Counted from the stretch's first letter, positions 47,859 to 58,425 are shown. The stretch: 64,000 bases of DNA from G051903925 sp051903925 (GCF_051903925.1 NZ_CP173678.1:4092001-4156000); one strand, 5' to 3'. The notes: generated by a model from the letters alone, not told the origin. Made by a program: numbers and translations.

Positions 47859-48641
47859 ATGAGTCCCCTGCCCGAACCCGCCCGCGCGCCCGAGGCAGAC
47901 GTCTTTGCCTCCGGCGCCTATTGGGCCGAGTACTACTCGTCCCTGGGGCATGAGAACCGCGAGGCGGCGCGCTTCCTTCATGCCTCGACCCGCATCCCGG
48001 TCGGCCAGGGCGGCGCGCCGCGCGTCCTGGACGCCGGCTGTGGCCCCACCCTGCTCTATTGGGGCGTGTTCTATCCGGACGACGCCCGCCTGTCGGGCTT
48101 CGACCTGAACCCGTCGGGCGTCGCCTTCACGCAGCGCTGCGTGGCCGACGCGAAGGCCGGCCGCTTCGACCCCGGCATCCTCGATGCCGCAGGCTTCGCG
48201 ACCGCCCTCGACGGCCGGGGGGAGACGGCGCAGGCCCGCATGGCGGCGACCGCCGCGCGGGTCGAGCGGGTGGACCTGGGTGACCTGACGCGGACCTGGC
48301 CGGCGGCCACCGCCTCGACCGAGTTCGTGACGAGCTGCTTCGCCTTCGAGTGCATCAACTCGTGGGAGGGCTTCCGCAAGGCCTGTGCCGAGGCGGCGCG
48401 CGTCCTGGTGCCGGGCGGCCGCTTCGTCCTGGTCATGACGGGCGGCATCCAGTGGGTGTGCGACGGCCAGACCTTCCCCACGCTGTTCGCCACAGAACGC
48501 CGCGTGCGCGAGGCGCTGCTGGCGGCACCGTTCAAGCTGGAGGCCCTGCAGAATGTCGAGTCGCAGGATGTGGCCGTCCGCGAGCAGGGCTATGACAGCA
48601 TGCTCCTGATCCGGGCGCTGCGGCTGCCCGAGCCCGTCTAG
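47859..48641 (+). CDS. class I SAM-dependent methyltransferase
   Basis: A 260-residue Rossmann-fold methyltransferase. Motif I is VLDAGCGPTLLYWG, the acidic loop is LSGFDLNPSG, and the catalytic-strand region is FVTSCFAFECINSWEGF. The start (AYWAEYYSSLGHENREAARFL) and the GCGPT motif resemble the nicotinamide/phenylethanolamine N-methyltransferase type, which act on small amines. The ATG at 47859 follows GGGAG. It is 14 bases downstream of the metalloenzyme gene, so the two probably modify one small molecule. This function is inferred. A strong hairpin follows at 48645. Confidence 0.8.
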   Translation: MSPLPEPARAPEADVFASGAYWAEYYSSLGHENREAARFLHASTRIPVGQGGAPRVLDAGCGPTLLYWGVFYPDDARLSGFDLNPSGVAFTQRCVADAKAGRFDPGILDAAGFATALDGRGETAQARMAATAARVERVDLGDLTRTWPAATASTEFVTSCFAFECINSWEGFRKACAEAARVLVPGGRFVLVMTGGIQWVCDGQTFPTLFATERRVREALLAAPFKLEALQNVESQDVAVREQGYDSMLLIRALRLPEPV

Positions 48642-48644
48642 CAC

Positions 48645-48672
48645 GCTGGGGGGATTGGGCGATCCCCCCAGC
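48645..48672. terminator. bidirectional hairpin between convergent genes
   Basis: GCTGGGGGGAT (48645-48655) and ATCCCCCCAGC (48662-48672) pair perfectly around a six-base loop. It sits between the methyltransferase and the convergent SMR transporter, suiting both. Confidence 0.7.
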
Positions 48673-48696
48673 CAGGCCGCTTCCGGTGGGTCGCCG

Positions 48697-49038
48697 TCAA
48701 TGGTTGCCCGTCAGGTTCAGGCCGACGATCCCCAGGATCACCAGGCCGACACAGGCCAGCCTGATGGGGCTGGCCGACTCGCCGAACACGACCATGCCCA
48801 GGATCGCCGCCCCCGCGGCGCCAAAGCCCATCCACGCGACATAGGCGGTGCCGATCGGCAGGTGCTTCGTCGCCACGCCCAGCAGGGCAAAGCTGGCCAG
48901 GCCCAGCGCCAGCGAGATGGCGATCGGCACGGGGCGGGTGAAGCCCTCGGAATATTTCAGCGCGATCGGCCAGGCGATCTCCAGCAGCCCGGCCAGCGAA
49001 AGCAGGACCCAGGACCAGGTCACGGGGTTCGCGAACAT
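48697..49038 (-). CDS. gdx: SMR family transporter, guanidinium exporter (Gdx/SugE type)
   Basis: A 113-residue protein with four membrane helices. The membrane Glu that binds substrate and protons lies in LAGLLEIAWPIALKYSEGF, whose LE-WxxxLKYxxGF pattern is that of the SugE/Gdx branch rather than the EmrE branch. GTAYVAWMGFGAAGAA and FGESASPIRLA are also typical of Gdx. Gdx proteins work as dual-topology dimers exchanging guanidinium for two protons. It is a single gene, divergent from a Baeyer-Villiger monooxygenase. Many gdx genes sit behind a guanidine riboswitch, but none was recognised upstream (49039-49195). It fits the guanidino theme of this window. Confidence 0.85.
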   Translation of the reverse strand: MFANPVTWSWVLLSLAGLLEIAWPIALKYSEGFTRPVPIAISLALGLASFALLGVATKHLPIGTAYVAWMGFGAAGAAILGMVVFGESASPIRLACVGLVILGIVGLNLTGNH

Positions 49039-49195
49039 GTCATGCGTCCTGTCTGAACAATCCCCCGCAGGGAACCGGATTCGCGCTCTCGACAGAAGCC
49101 GTTTGTGTGGTGGAGGTGCGCCGGAAGCCGGATTAGAATGCGTCCCATTGAGCCGCGCAGGCGGCCGACAAGAACCCAGAAAATGCGGGGGAGTG

Positions 49196-50821
<1,626 letters not shown>

Positions 50822-50907
50822 GGGGCGCACGCCCGACCTGCGTGTCGCGGTCAATTCCGGGGCACGCGGGACTGGCCGCCGTCGCTGGCGGCACAGGCCG
50901 GCACGAA

Positions 50908-50940
50908 AAAGGCGGCGCGGGGGAACCCGGCGCCGCCTTT
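50908..50940. terminator. bidirectional intrinsic terminator
   Basis: AAAGGCGGCGC (50908-50918) and GCGCCGCCTTT (50930-50940) pair. The stem is flanked by an A-tract on the left and T-rich sequence on the right, so it can serve both the monooxygenase (plus) and the FHA gene (minus). Confidence 0.8.
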
Positions 50941-50962
50941 CCTGTTGAGCGTTGGACCGGGG

Positions 50963-52549
50963 CTAGGCGCTCGCAATGGTCAGGTCGATCGCATCGATCT
51001 TTACGCTCGCGCCGTTGCGCAGCGCGACTGTCCCCGCGACGTCCGTCCCGTCGACTTTCAGCGCGACCTTGCCCACGCGGCTCAGCGTATAGCCTTCCGG
51101 CCCCAGCGTGATGGCGGCCGCCTCGGAAGGCCAGCCGCGCACCTTCGACCGCAGGGCGCAGGCGTCACTGGTGCCGATCTGCAGGCCGCGCGGCGCCATG
51201 ACGTGGATCAGGCCGACATCGCGGTCATGCGTGGGCCAGGTCTGGGCCACCTGCGCCTTGGCCTGGGGATCGACTGAGGCGCTCTGGAACTGCAGGATCA
51301 GAGCGGGATAGGCACCACTCACCACACGCAGCTTCAGCCGCGCCAGGCCAGGCCGCGGCGGGTTCTTGCCGCCACCCAGCGCAATCACCTGGTCGGTCGC
51401 CAGCGGGGCCACCTCCCCCGTCGCAAGCAGGCGGCCGTCCAGCATGGTGCCGTTGCTGCTGCCCACGTCCTCGATCGTGAACCCATCGCCGCTCTGCGCG
51501 ATCTGGGCATGGCGGCCCAGGCGCGAGATCGCGGTATAGGGCACGGCCAGCGCCGCTTCGGCCGGACCGTCGTCGCGCCCGATCTGCAGCAGCGGTCCGG
51601 TATGGACGTAGTACTCGGCGCCTTGGAAGCGGATCCGCGCAGGTCCGCGGAAGAACAGGCTGCGCTCGACCGCGCGCCGGGCCTGGGCCACGCGCTGGCG
51701 CACGCGGCGCGACAGGCCGGGGGCCGCGTCCGCCACTTCCAGGGCGCGGTCATAGCGCAGGATCGCCTCATAAGGCTTGCCCTGCTTGGGGAAATCGGCG
51801 GCGATCGCCTCGAAGGACTCGATTTCGCTCAGCGCCTGGGCGCGGACCTTGGCCTCGCGCTCGGCCGCCGGGGTGACCAGGCCAAAGGTCAGGATCTTGA
51901 CGATCTTCTCGCCGGTGGAGACGGTCCCGGTGGGCGGCTCCTCTTCCTCGGGCTCGGCCCGCATCTTCAGCGAGTCGTCGCGCGATACCGAGGGCGGCGG
52001 CATCATCACCATGGTGGCGTCGCTGTCGGCCGGCCCTTCCGGGGCGGGTGCGGCGACGGGCGCCGCCTTGGGCGCGGCAGAAGCGTCCAGCAGCGCCTTG
52101 GCCAGGGTGACAGCGGACAGGCGATGCACATGCGTCGCCGGCTGGCCGGGCACCAGGACCTTTTCCCCGGCATCCTCGAACACCAGTTCGGGCGCCGGGT
52201 CGGCCAGTTCGAAGACCGCGTCGGACAGGGCAACGCCCGAGCCGATCAACGTGGCCAGGGCCAGGGACTGCTCGACCGCCGGTCCCCCAAGCGCGTCGCC
52301 GTCGCCCTGGACGTCGCCCAGATCGATGCCGACCGCGCCGGCCGTACCCCCCCGCAGCGGCCCCTGCAGGGCCAGAGCGCAGGCCAGGGCATCGCCCGGC
52401 GCCACGAACTCCACCCCGATGCGGGTGTCGCCATCGATGAAGACCCGCCCGAAATGCCGCTCGGCCACCGCCTCGACAGGCTCAACCGGCAACTTGCCCC
52501 CAGACGGAGGCACAATGGTCATGATGACCGAGATGCGGCTCTGCGCCAT
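50963..52549 (-). CDS. FHA-domain protein with degenerate adenylate-cyclase-like N-terminus
   Basis: A 528-residue protein. Residues about 25-118 resemble the second half of class III nucleotide cyclases (GRVFIDGDTRIGVEFVAPGDALACALALQ and VGIDLGDVQGDGDALGG) but lack the first metal-binding strand, so no cyclase activity is expected. An alanine/proline linker follows (155-205), then a helical segment with KPYEAILRYDRALEVAD. An FHA domain lies at about 315-400 (RLGRHAQI and VGSSNGTMLDG intact, so phosphothreonine binding is likely). A second, worn FHA-like unit sits at about 445-528. It follows its paralogue by 9 bases (AAAGGGG ribosome site). Probably a phospho-dependent scaffold. Confidence 0.8.
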   Translation of the reverse strand: MAQSRISVIMTIVPPSGGKLPVEPVEAVAERHFGRVFIDGDTRIGVEFVAPGDALACALALQGPLRGGTAGAVGIDLGDVQGDGDALGGPAVEQSLALATLIGSGVALSDAVFELADPAPELVFEDAGEKVLVPGQPATHVHRLSAVTLAKALLDASAAPKAAPVAAPAPEGPADSDATMVMMPPPSVSRDDSLKMRAEPEEEEPPTGTVSTGEKIVKILTFGLVTPAAEREAKVRAQALSEIESFEAIAADFPKQGKPYEAILRYDRALEVADAAPGLSRRVRQRVAQARRAVERSLFFRGPARIRFQGAEYYVHTGPLLQIGRDDGPAEAALAVPYTAISRLGRHAQIAQSGDGFTIEDVGSSNGTMLDGRLLATGEVAPLATDQVIALGGGKNPPRPGLARLKLRVVSGAYPALILQFQSASVDPQAKAQVAQTWPTHDRDVGLIHVMAPRGLQIGTSDACALRSKVRGWPSEAAAITLGPEGYTLSRVGKVALKVDGTDVAGTVALRNGASVKIDAIDLTIASA

Positions 52550-52558
52550 GGTACCCCT

Positions 52559-54967
52559 TTAAGCTCCCGTAGAGCGGAAACTAAAGACTTCTCCACCAAG
52601 CGCAATGCGGCATCCGTCACGCAACCGGACGGTGGCCAGGACGGGCACGTCGTCAACCAGGACGTCGCCGTCGAGCGGGGTCAGGCTGTAGCTGCCGCCC
52701 AGGTGGTCGATGCGCGCGATCCGCCCCTCGCCTTCGTCCAGGCGCAGGTCGGCCTCCTCCCCCGTGCCCAGCACGATCGGGCCACCGACCATGATCCAGG
52801 TGGCCCCCGCGTCACTGCGCCAGTTCTCCCAATGCTCGGCCAGGCGCACCAGGCCTGCATCGTCCAGGTGGGCAAAGGTCAGCGTCAGGATCAGGTGGCC
52901 GCGCCGGCGCAGCAACTCGAAGCGGCAATCGCCTTCCTCCAGCGGCTCGCGCACGCCGCCCAGGCTCAGCAGGTTGGGCCCGGGTCCACCGTCGTCGACC
53001 ACGACCTTGCGCCCGGCGTCCAGCACCCGGCCGGCCAGGCACGCGGCATTGGTGCCGCCCAGGTCCTCGATCACATAGCCGTCGCGCATCGCAGTGATCC
53101 GCGTCTGCCGATCGGCCCGCGACACCAGGCGGAAGCCGACGGAGATGTCGGCCTGGATCGAGGTCCCGGCCCGACCGATCCGCTTGGTGCCGCCCACCAG
53201 CAGGTGGATGGCGCGTGGATTGCTCCCCGCCTCCTCCACCATGCGCGCGTCGCCGGGGAAGCCGAGCGTCGCAGTGATCGCCTCGCGCTTGGCCGCAAGG
53301 CGCGCCAGCGAGCCGTCCAGCACGCCCCGCGCGCGCCCATCGGCCAGGGCGCCGTCCAGTTCATAGAGCGCGGCATAGGGCTTGCCCGCGGCCATCGCCG
53401 CATCCGCCGCGGCCAGGGTGCGGTCCAGCTGCGCCGCGTCGGCCTCGCCCGCCGTGACGCCGCGCACGCCCAGCGACGTCCGCACCCCGATCAGGGTGCC
53501 GTCCTCGTCGTCCGCCACGGGCGGGGGCGCGGGCGGCGGAGGCGGCGCGAGGGCCATGGTCGTCCGGTCCTCGTCGTCCGGCCGCGGCGCGTGCACCGGC
53601 TCCCGCATGGCCTCTGGCGGCGGCTCGGGTTCTGGCGCCTGCATCTCCGCCGCGGGCGGTTCCTCGACCGGCGCGGGAGGCGGTGCCTCGGGCGGCGGCG
53701 GCGGTTCCTCAGCCGGGACGGGGGTGGCCGGCGGCTCCTCGGCCGGGGGCGGCGCCTCCTGCGGCGTGGCCGGCGGCGGCTCCTCGATCGGCGGGGCCGG
53801 GGCGATGGGCGCCTCCGCGCTGGTCACGACCGGTACCGACTCGACGATCACGGCATCCGGCAGGCTCGCGGGGGCGGCCTCCACGGGCGGCAGCGGCGGC
53901 GGCTCCGGCACGGGCGGCGGCTGGGTCGGCAGCGTCTCGACGATCACGGCCGGACCCGGGCTGGCCTCTGCCTGCACTTCAGGCGGCAGCGGCGGCGGCA
54001 TGACCGGCGCGGTCGCGTCCGCCGCAGGCTCCAGCACCGCCTGCACGGCGGGAGGCTCTACAGCCGGGGACCCGGCTGGAGGCGCCTCAACGGGCGGCGG
54101 CTCAACTGGGGGCGCCTCGACCGGCGGCGGCGCGCTGGGCGGCTGCGGGATGGGCGGCGGCACCTCGGCCGGGCCCGGCGGCGGCGGCTCGAGCGGCGGC
54201 GGCACCTCGGCCGGCGGCGGGACCTCCATCGGGGGAATTTCCAGCGGCGGAGGCACTTCGGCGGGCGGCGCCTCGACGGGCGGCGGCACCTCCATCGGCG
54301 GTGGCGCTTCCGGTCCCGGCGGCGTGCCGATCGGCGCCGGCACCTCCAGGGGCGGCGGCGTGTTCACGGTCGACGCCTCGACAGGGGATACCTCGACCGA
54401 AGGCGCTTCGACCAGGGGCACCTCGACCGGGGGCGCCTCGACCGGGGGCGGCGCGTCAACCGGAGGCGGCTCGGCGACCGGGGCCTCGACCGCAGGCGTT
54501 TCGACCGCGGGCAGGGCCATGGTCACCATGCGCAGCGGACGGTTCATGCCGGGGACCGCGACCTCGCCCGCATCGGCCAGGACCACCTGCATCTTGCCGG
54601 CAATCTGCATCGAGGCCAGGCGCGAGATGCCGATGCGGCCGGGCGGTGTCCGCTGCGCCATCATTGCGGCGGCGCGCACCTCGGTGCTGGGCCCGCCCTC
54701 GGGGTCGAGGGTATCGCCCAGGTGGATCCCCATGCCGCCATGGCCGGCGTTCTGGGGCGGAATTCGGTCAACGATCGCCAGCGCGCACAGGGCTCCATCC
54801 TCCACACTCTGCAACTCCACCAGGGGCAACATGCCCAGGTCGAAGCGCAGCGTGCCCCCGTGAACGGCGATGATCCGCTCCAGTTCCTCGCGCGAAATGC
54901 CGGCCGGATCGCCCGGCGGTTGCCAGAAGCCAAGGGACAGCAAGGCGCGCAACTTGGTCCGGCTCAT
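52559..54967 (-). CDS. large FHA-like protein with cyclase-like N-terminus and long proline-rich linker
   Basis: An 802-residue paralogue of the next gene. The N-terminus (about 35-150) again looks like a degenerate class III cyclase (MGIHLGDTL, then EVRAAAMMAQRTPPGRIGISRLASMQ). About 150-490 is a low-complexity linker of repeated Pro-Pro-Val-Glu-Ala units. Then come a helical KPYAALYELDGAL segment and FHA-like units, the first with IEDLGGTNAACLAG in place of SSNGT. A second, worn one is at the C-terminus (DHLGGSYSLTPLDGDVLVDD). Phosphothreonine binding is therefore less certain than in its partner. The ATG at 54967 is chosen. It is 151 bases downstream of an AAA+ ATPase gene. The linker should span a long distance, fitting a scaffold. 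Confidence 0.78.
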   Translation of the reverse strand: MSRTKLRALLSLGFWQPPGDPAGISREELERIIAVHGGTLRFDLGMLPLVELQSVEDGALCALAIVDRIPPQNAGHGGMGIHLGDTLDPEGGPSTEVRAAAMMAQRTPPGRIGISRLASMQIAGKMQVVLADAGEVAVPGMNRPLRMVTMALPAVETPAVEAPVAEPPPVDAPPPVEAPPVEVPLVEAPSVEVSPVEASTVNTPPPLEVPAPIGTPPGPEAPPPMEVPPPVEAPPAEVPPPLEIPPMEVPPPAEVPPPLEPPPPGPAEVPPPIPQPPSAPPPVEAPPVEPPPVEAPPAGSPAVEPPAVQAVLEPAADATAPVMPPPLPPEVQAEASPGPAVIVETLPTQPPPVPEPPPLPPVEAAPASLPDAVIVESVPVVTSAEAPIAPAPPIEEPPPATPQEAPPPAEEPPATPVPAEEPPPPPEAPPPAPVEEPPAAEMQAPEPEPPPEAMREPVHAPRPDDEDRTTMALAPPPPPAPPPVADDEDGTLIGVRTSLGVRGVTAGEADAAQLDRTLAAADAAMAAGKPYAALYELDGALADGRARGVLDGSLARLAAKREAITATLGFPGDARMVEEAGSNPRAIHLLVGGTKRIGRAGTSIQADISVGFRLVSRADRQTRITAMRDGYVIEDLGGTNAACLAGRVLDAGRKVVVDDGGPGPNLLSLGGVREPLEEGDCRFELLRRRGHLILTLTFAHLDDAGLVRLAEHWENWRSDAGATWIMVGGPIVLGTGEEADLRLDEGEGRIARIDHLGGSYSLTPLDGDVLVDDVPVLATVRLRDGCRIALGGEVFSFRSTGA
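53530..54515 (-). repeat. low-complexity repeat encoding Pro/Val/Glu/Ala linker
   Basis: Roughly a kilobase of imperfect repeats rich in GGCGGCGG and GCCTCGACCGG, encoding PPPVEAPP-like units within the large FHA protein. The opposite strand is open over the same stretch (Gly/Ser-rich) only because of this composition. Copy number is likely to vary between strains. Confidence 0.75.
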
Positions 54968-55118
54968 GGCGTATCGCGACGTCTCTCTGGAACGGGTGCG
55001 CAAGTCTGCCCGCGAATCCCGCGGGGTGGAAGTCCCGCCGTCCCCTTTGCCGTGCCAACGCGAAACAATGTTGCCGCGACGCCAACCCCGTCACAGCCGC
55101 GCGCCCGCGGCAGGGCGC

Positions 55119-56636
55119 TCACACGGGTGGCGGGGCCGGCACCGCCGCGTCGGGCTTCAGGTCTTCGGCCGTCAGCCGGGACAGGTCCTCCTCCGACGGG
55201 TCGGGCATGGCGGCCACGCGATTGGCGTGGTTCTCGATCACCTGCTCGAAGACGTTGCGCACCGCGCGCGCATTGCCGAAATGGACCGGGCGATTGGCGT
55301 ACAGGTCGTCGATCACCTGCCGCGCCACGGGCTCGGACACCTCGTCCAGGGCATAGGCATTGTCGGCGCAGAACTTGCGGAAGATCGCGAACAGGTCCGC
55401 CTCGCTGTAGTCCGGGAATTCGATCCGCTTGGCGAAGCGGGAATCGAGGCCCGGATTGCTGGCGATGAATGCCGCCATCTCATCCGTGTAGCCGGCCACG
55501 ATCACGACCAGCGTCTCGCGATGATCCTCCATCGCCTTGAGCAGGGTCTCGATCGCCTCCGACCCGAAGTCGTTCTCGCCGCCGCCGGCCAGGGCATAGG
55601 CCTCGTCGATGAACAGCACGCCGCCCAGCGCCTTCTTGACGACGGCGTCGGTCTTGCCCGCCGTCTGTCCGACATAGCCCGCGACCAGGCCGGCGCGGTC
55701 GACCTCGACCAGGTGCCCCTTCTCCAGCAGGCCCAGCGCCTTGTAGATGCGCGACAGCAGGCGTGCGACCGTCGTCTTGCCCGTCCCCGGATTGCCGCTG
55801 AACACCAGGTGTTGCGAGACCGGCGGCACGGCCAAGCCCTTGGCCTTTCTCAGGGCCCTGACCTTGATGAAGTTGGCGATGGTCGAGACCTCGGCCTTCA
55901 CCGCCTCCAGGCCGATCAGGCCGTTCAGTTCGGCCATCACGTCTTCCAGCTTCTCAGGCGGCTTGGCCTCCGGCGACGGCTCCTTGCCGATCTTGGCCGG
56001 GTCCTGTCCGGGGCGCGGCTCCAGCGCGCCCGACAATTGCCGGCCCAGGTTGCGCAAGTCGCGCGCGAACAGGGTCAGCTTCACGGCCACGCTGCGGTTC
56101 AGCCATTCCGCCAGGTCGGCACGATAGGAGCGCCCCTGGCGCCCCGCGTCGACAAAGCCGCTGAACAGGTCCAGGAAGCTCGTCAGACACAACAACGCCG
56201 ACCCGATCAGCGAATCCGGAATGGCAGTGACGTCGGCCGGCCCGCTCAGCCGACCCTCCAGCACGTCGGCTGCGATCGCCGCCGACAGGATCGTAGGCAG
56301 CGCGTCGCGATGCATCAGCATGTCATAAAAGCCGCGCACCCGCTCCGCCCGGCGGATCAGCCCCTCGACGCCCTCGGGCGGCGGCACCAGCCCGTCGAAC
56401 AGGCTCAGGACCCGCTCGGCCTGGCGCGGCGCCCCACCATCGGCCCGCACGATCAGCGACGCCATGTAATGCGCGGCGATCACCAGGTCGTCGGCCTGCA
56501 CCGCCGTTGGATCGACGCCCAGGCTGTCCAGCACGGTCGCCTTGTCGGGATGATCCTGCGCCAGCACGGCGCAGATCCGGCCATTCAGCTCCGCCGCAAA
56601 GCCCAGCTTCTCCCGCAGCAGTTCGAAATCCGTCAT
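55119..56636 (-). CDS. CbxX/SpoVK-type AAA+ ATPase
   Basis: A 505-residue protein. Residues 1-205 are a helical N-terminal domain without a family I recognise. The AAA+ module covers about 225-480: LNGLIGLEAVKAEV, Walker A FSGNPGTGKTT, the pore-loop segment GLVAGYVGQTAGKT, Walker B GVLFIDEAYAL, sensor-1 IVAGYTDEM, and the arginine-finger region NPGLDSRF. This is the type seen in CbbX (Rubisco activase), SpoVK and ESX EccA proteins, which remodel or thread partner proteins. The ATG at 56636 follows GGAGGGG. No Rubisco or type VII genes are present. Its partners are probably the two FHA proteins downstream. Confidence 0.88.
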   Translation of the reverse strand: MTDFELLREKLGFAAELNGRICAVLAQDHPDKATVLDSLGVDPTAVQADDLVIAAHYMASLIVRADGGAPRQAERVLSLFDGLVPPPEGVEGLIRRAERVRGFYDMLMHRDALPTILSAAIAADVLEGRLSGPADVTAIPDSLIGSALLCLTSFLDLFSGFVDAGRQGRSYRADLAEWLNRSVAVKLTLFARDLRNLGRQLSGALEPRPGQDPAKIGKEPSPEAKPPEKLEDVMAELNGLIGLEAVKAEVSTIANFIKVRALRKAKGLAVPPVSQHLVFSGNPGTGKTTVARLLSRIYKALGLLEKGHLVEVDRAGLVAGYVGQTAGKTDAVVKKALGGVLFIDEAYALAGGGENDFGSEAIETLLKAMEDHRETLVVIVAGYTDEMAAFIASNPGLDSRFAKRIEFPDYSEADLFAIFRKFCADNAYALDEVSEPVARQVIDDLYANRPVHFGNARAVRNVFEQVIENHANRVAAMPDPSEEDLSRLTAEDLKPDAAVPAPPPV

Positions 56637-56730
56637 CACCCCTCCGCCTCCGGCGTGTCCCCCTTGCGTGCCATGCCTGGAGGACGAGGGGAAGCGCTCG
56701 TCGCTGCGCCGGCCCCGAAAGCGCCGGCGC

Positions 56731-58425
56731 TCAGCCCGGATCGATCATCACCTCGATCAGGTTGGCGACACCGGAGGCGATGCCCGCCTCGACCGCAGGG
56801 CCCAGGTCGGCGGCCCGCGCCACCCGGTGCGCCGGCAGGCCCATCGACTGAGCCAGGCCCACATAGTCGATGGCCGGCTCCTTCAATTCCATCGCGATGA
56901 AGCGGTTGGCCCTGGCCGATTCGTAGTGCGCCTGCGCCTTCATGAAGTTCTTCAGGATGTTGTATTCGCGGTTGTTCATCACGACGAAGGTGATGGGCAG
57001 CTTCTCGTGCGCGGCCGTCCAGATCGCCTGCGGGGAATAGAGGGCGGCCCCGTCGCCGACCAGGCAGACGACCGGCGACCGCCCCCGTCCCAGCGAGCAG
57101 CCGACCGCCGCCGGCATGCCCCAGCCCAGACCCCCGCCGCGCAGGAAGGAGTACTGGCTGGGCGAGTTGCTGTTCAGGAACGACCGCACATGGGCCGCCG
57201 TCGCCACCGCCTCGTCCACGATGGCGATGTCGGGGCCGATCGCACGCACCACCTCATGTGCCGCCACGATCGGCTTGATCACGGGCGCGTCGAACACCGC
57301 CTGAACCGCCTGTTCCAGGCCCGCCCGCTGGTCCAGTCGCCGCGCCCTTGCCGCCGCCAGCAGCCCGCGGTGCGCCCCGTGCTCGTCCTGCGTCGCCTGG
57401 GCGAGGTGCGGCAGCAGCGCGTCGAGCGAGGCCTTGATGTCGCCGACGACCGACAGCCTGGTCTGGTAGCTGCGCCCCAGGTCCCGCACGTCCGCCGACA
57501 GCTGGTAGACGGCACAGCCCTCCGGCACGGCCGAGCCTTCGGTGTAGAGGATCGTGATCAGCGACTTGCCGCCCAGGGCAAAGACGGCATCGTAGTGCGA
57601 CAGCACGTCCGCGATCGCCGTCGTCGTGGTCGGCATGTTGCCGGCCCAGAGCGGATGCGCCGTCGGGAACGGGATGCGCGACGGCCAAGACGACCCATAG
57701 ACCGGTGCGCCCAACAGTTCGGCCAGGGCGACCGCCTCGGCCGCGGCGCCGCTGGCATGGACCTCGTCGCCGGCGATCAGCGCCAGTCGGCCGGGCGCGA
57801 CGGCGCCCAGCGCGCTGGCCAACTGCGGCAGCGACCCCGCCACCGCTCGCCGGTCGATGACGGATGGCCCGGCAATGCCGACGCGGCTCATCTCGTCCAT
57901 CACGTCCATGGGCAGTGACAGGAAGACCGGGCCGCTGGGTGCCGCACTGGCATCGTGAAAGGCGCGCCGGACCAGGATCGGCAACTGGTCGGGGCTGGCC
58001 ACTTCCTGCGCCCATTTCACGGCCGGCCGGGCCAGCGCCACCAGGTCGCCGAACAGCAGGGGGTCGAGCACGGTGTGCCGCGAATCCTGCTGCCCCGCCG
58101 TCACCACCAGCGGCGTCTGCGACACGACCGCGTTGAGCAGGTTGCCCATGCCGTGGCCCAGGCCGCCCGCCGTATGCAGGTTCAGGAAACCGGGCCGGCC
58201 GCTGGCCTGGGCATAGCCGTCGGCCATCGCGACGGCCGACGCCTCCTGTAGCGCCAGGATGTAGCTGATCCCGGGCGTGCGCAGCAGCGCGTCCATCAGC
58301 GGCAGTTCGGTCGTGCCGGGATTGCCGAAAATGTACTCGACGCCCTCGCTCTCCAGGATCTCCAGCAGGACCTCGGCGCCACGCCGGGCGCGGGCGCCAC
58401 TCACCTCCCTGACCAGACCGCCCAT
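56731..58425 (-). CDS. thiamine-diphosphate enzyme of the benzoylformate decarboxylase/acetolactate synthase family
   Basis: A 564-residue ThDP-dependent enzyme. The N-terminal Pyr domain reads EYIFGNPGTTELPLMDAL, and the cofactor-activating Glu is in LALQEASAVAMADGYA. NLHTAGGLGHGMGNL contains the His conserved in benzoylformate decarboxylases. The PP domain carries GDGAALYSPQAIWTAAHEKLPITFVVMNN (GDG...NN motif, split). It would decarboxylate an aromatic or branched 2-keto acid. The usual Ser in the NPGSNE motif is replaced by Thr, which may shift specificity. The ATG at 58425 follows GGAGG. It is a single gene, divergent from a DUF2254 protein. Confidence 0.86.
   Translation of the reverse strand: MGGLVREVSGARARRGAEVLLEILESEGVEYIFGNPGTTELPLMDALLRTPGISYILALQEASAVAMADGYAQASGRPGFLNLHTAGGLGHGMGNLLNAVVSQTPLVVTAGQQDSRHTVLDPLLFGDLVALARPAVKWAQEVASPDQLPILVRRAFHDASAAPSGPVFLSLPMDVMDEMSRVGIAGPSVIDRRAVAGSLPQLASALGAVAPGRLALIAGDEVHASGAAAEAVALAELLGAPVYGSSWPSRIPFPTAHPLWAGNMPTTTTAIADVLSHYDAVFALGGKSLITILYTEGSAVPEGCAVYQLSADVRDLGRSYQTRLSVVGDIKASLDALLPHLAQATQDEHGAHRGLLAAARARRLDQRAGLEQAVQAVFDAPVIKPIVAAHEVVRAIGPDIAIVDEAVATAAHVRSFLNSNSPSQYSFLRGGGLGWGMPAAVGCSLGRGRSPVVCLVGDGAALYSPQAIWTAAHEKLPITFVVMNNREYNILKNFMKAQAHYESARANRFIAMELKEPAIDYVGLAQSMGLPAHRVARAADLGPAVEAGIASGVANLIEVMIDPG

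Noticed and set aside
49039..49195. Guanidine riboswitch upstream of gdx, or the GGAGGTGCGCCG stretch near 49112 as a guanidine-III aptamer
   Set aside because: The stretch resembles part of the guanidine-III consensus but is on the strand of the monooxygenase, and the downstream conserved half is missing. No paired ACGR-loop hairpins are seen for class II.
51509..55468. Very long plus-strand open frame of about 1300 codons opposite the FHA genes
   Set aside because: It is antisense to the FHA proteins and part of the ATPase and encodes Arg/Gly/His-rich low-complexity text with no family motif. GC-rich third positions keep opposite frames open.
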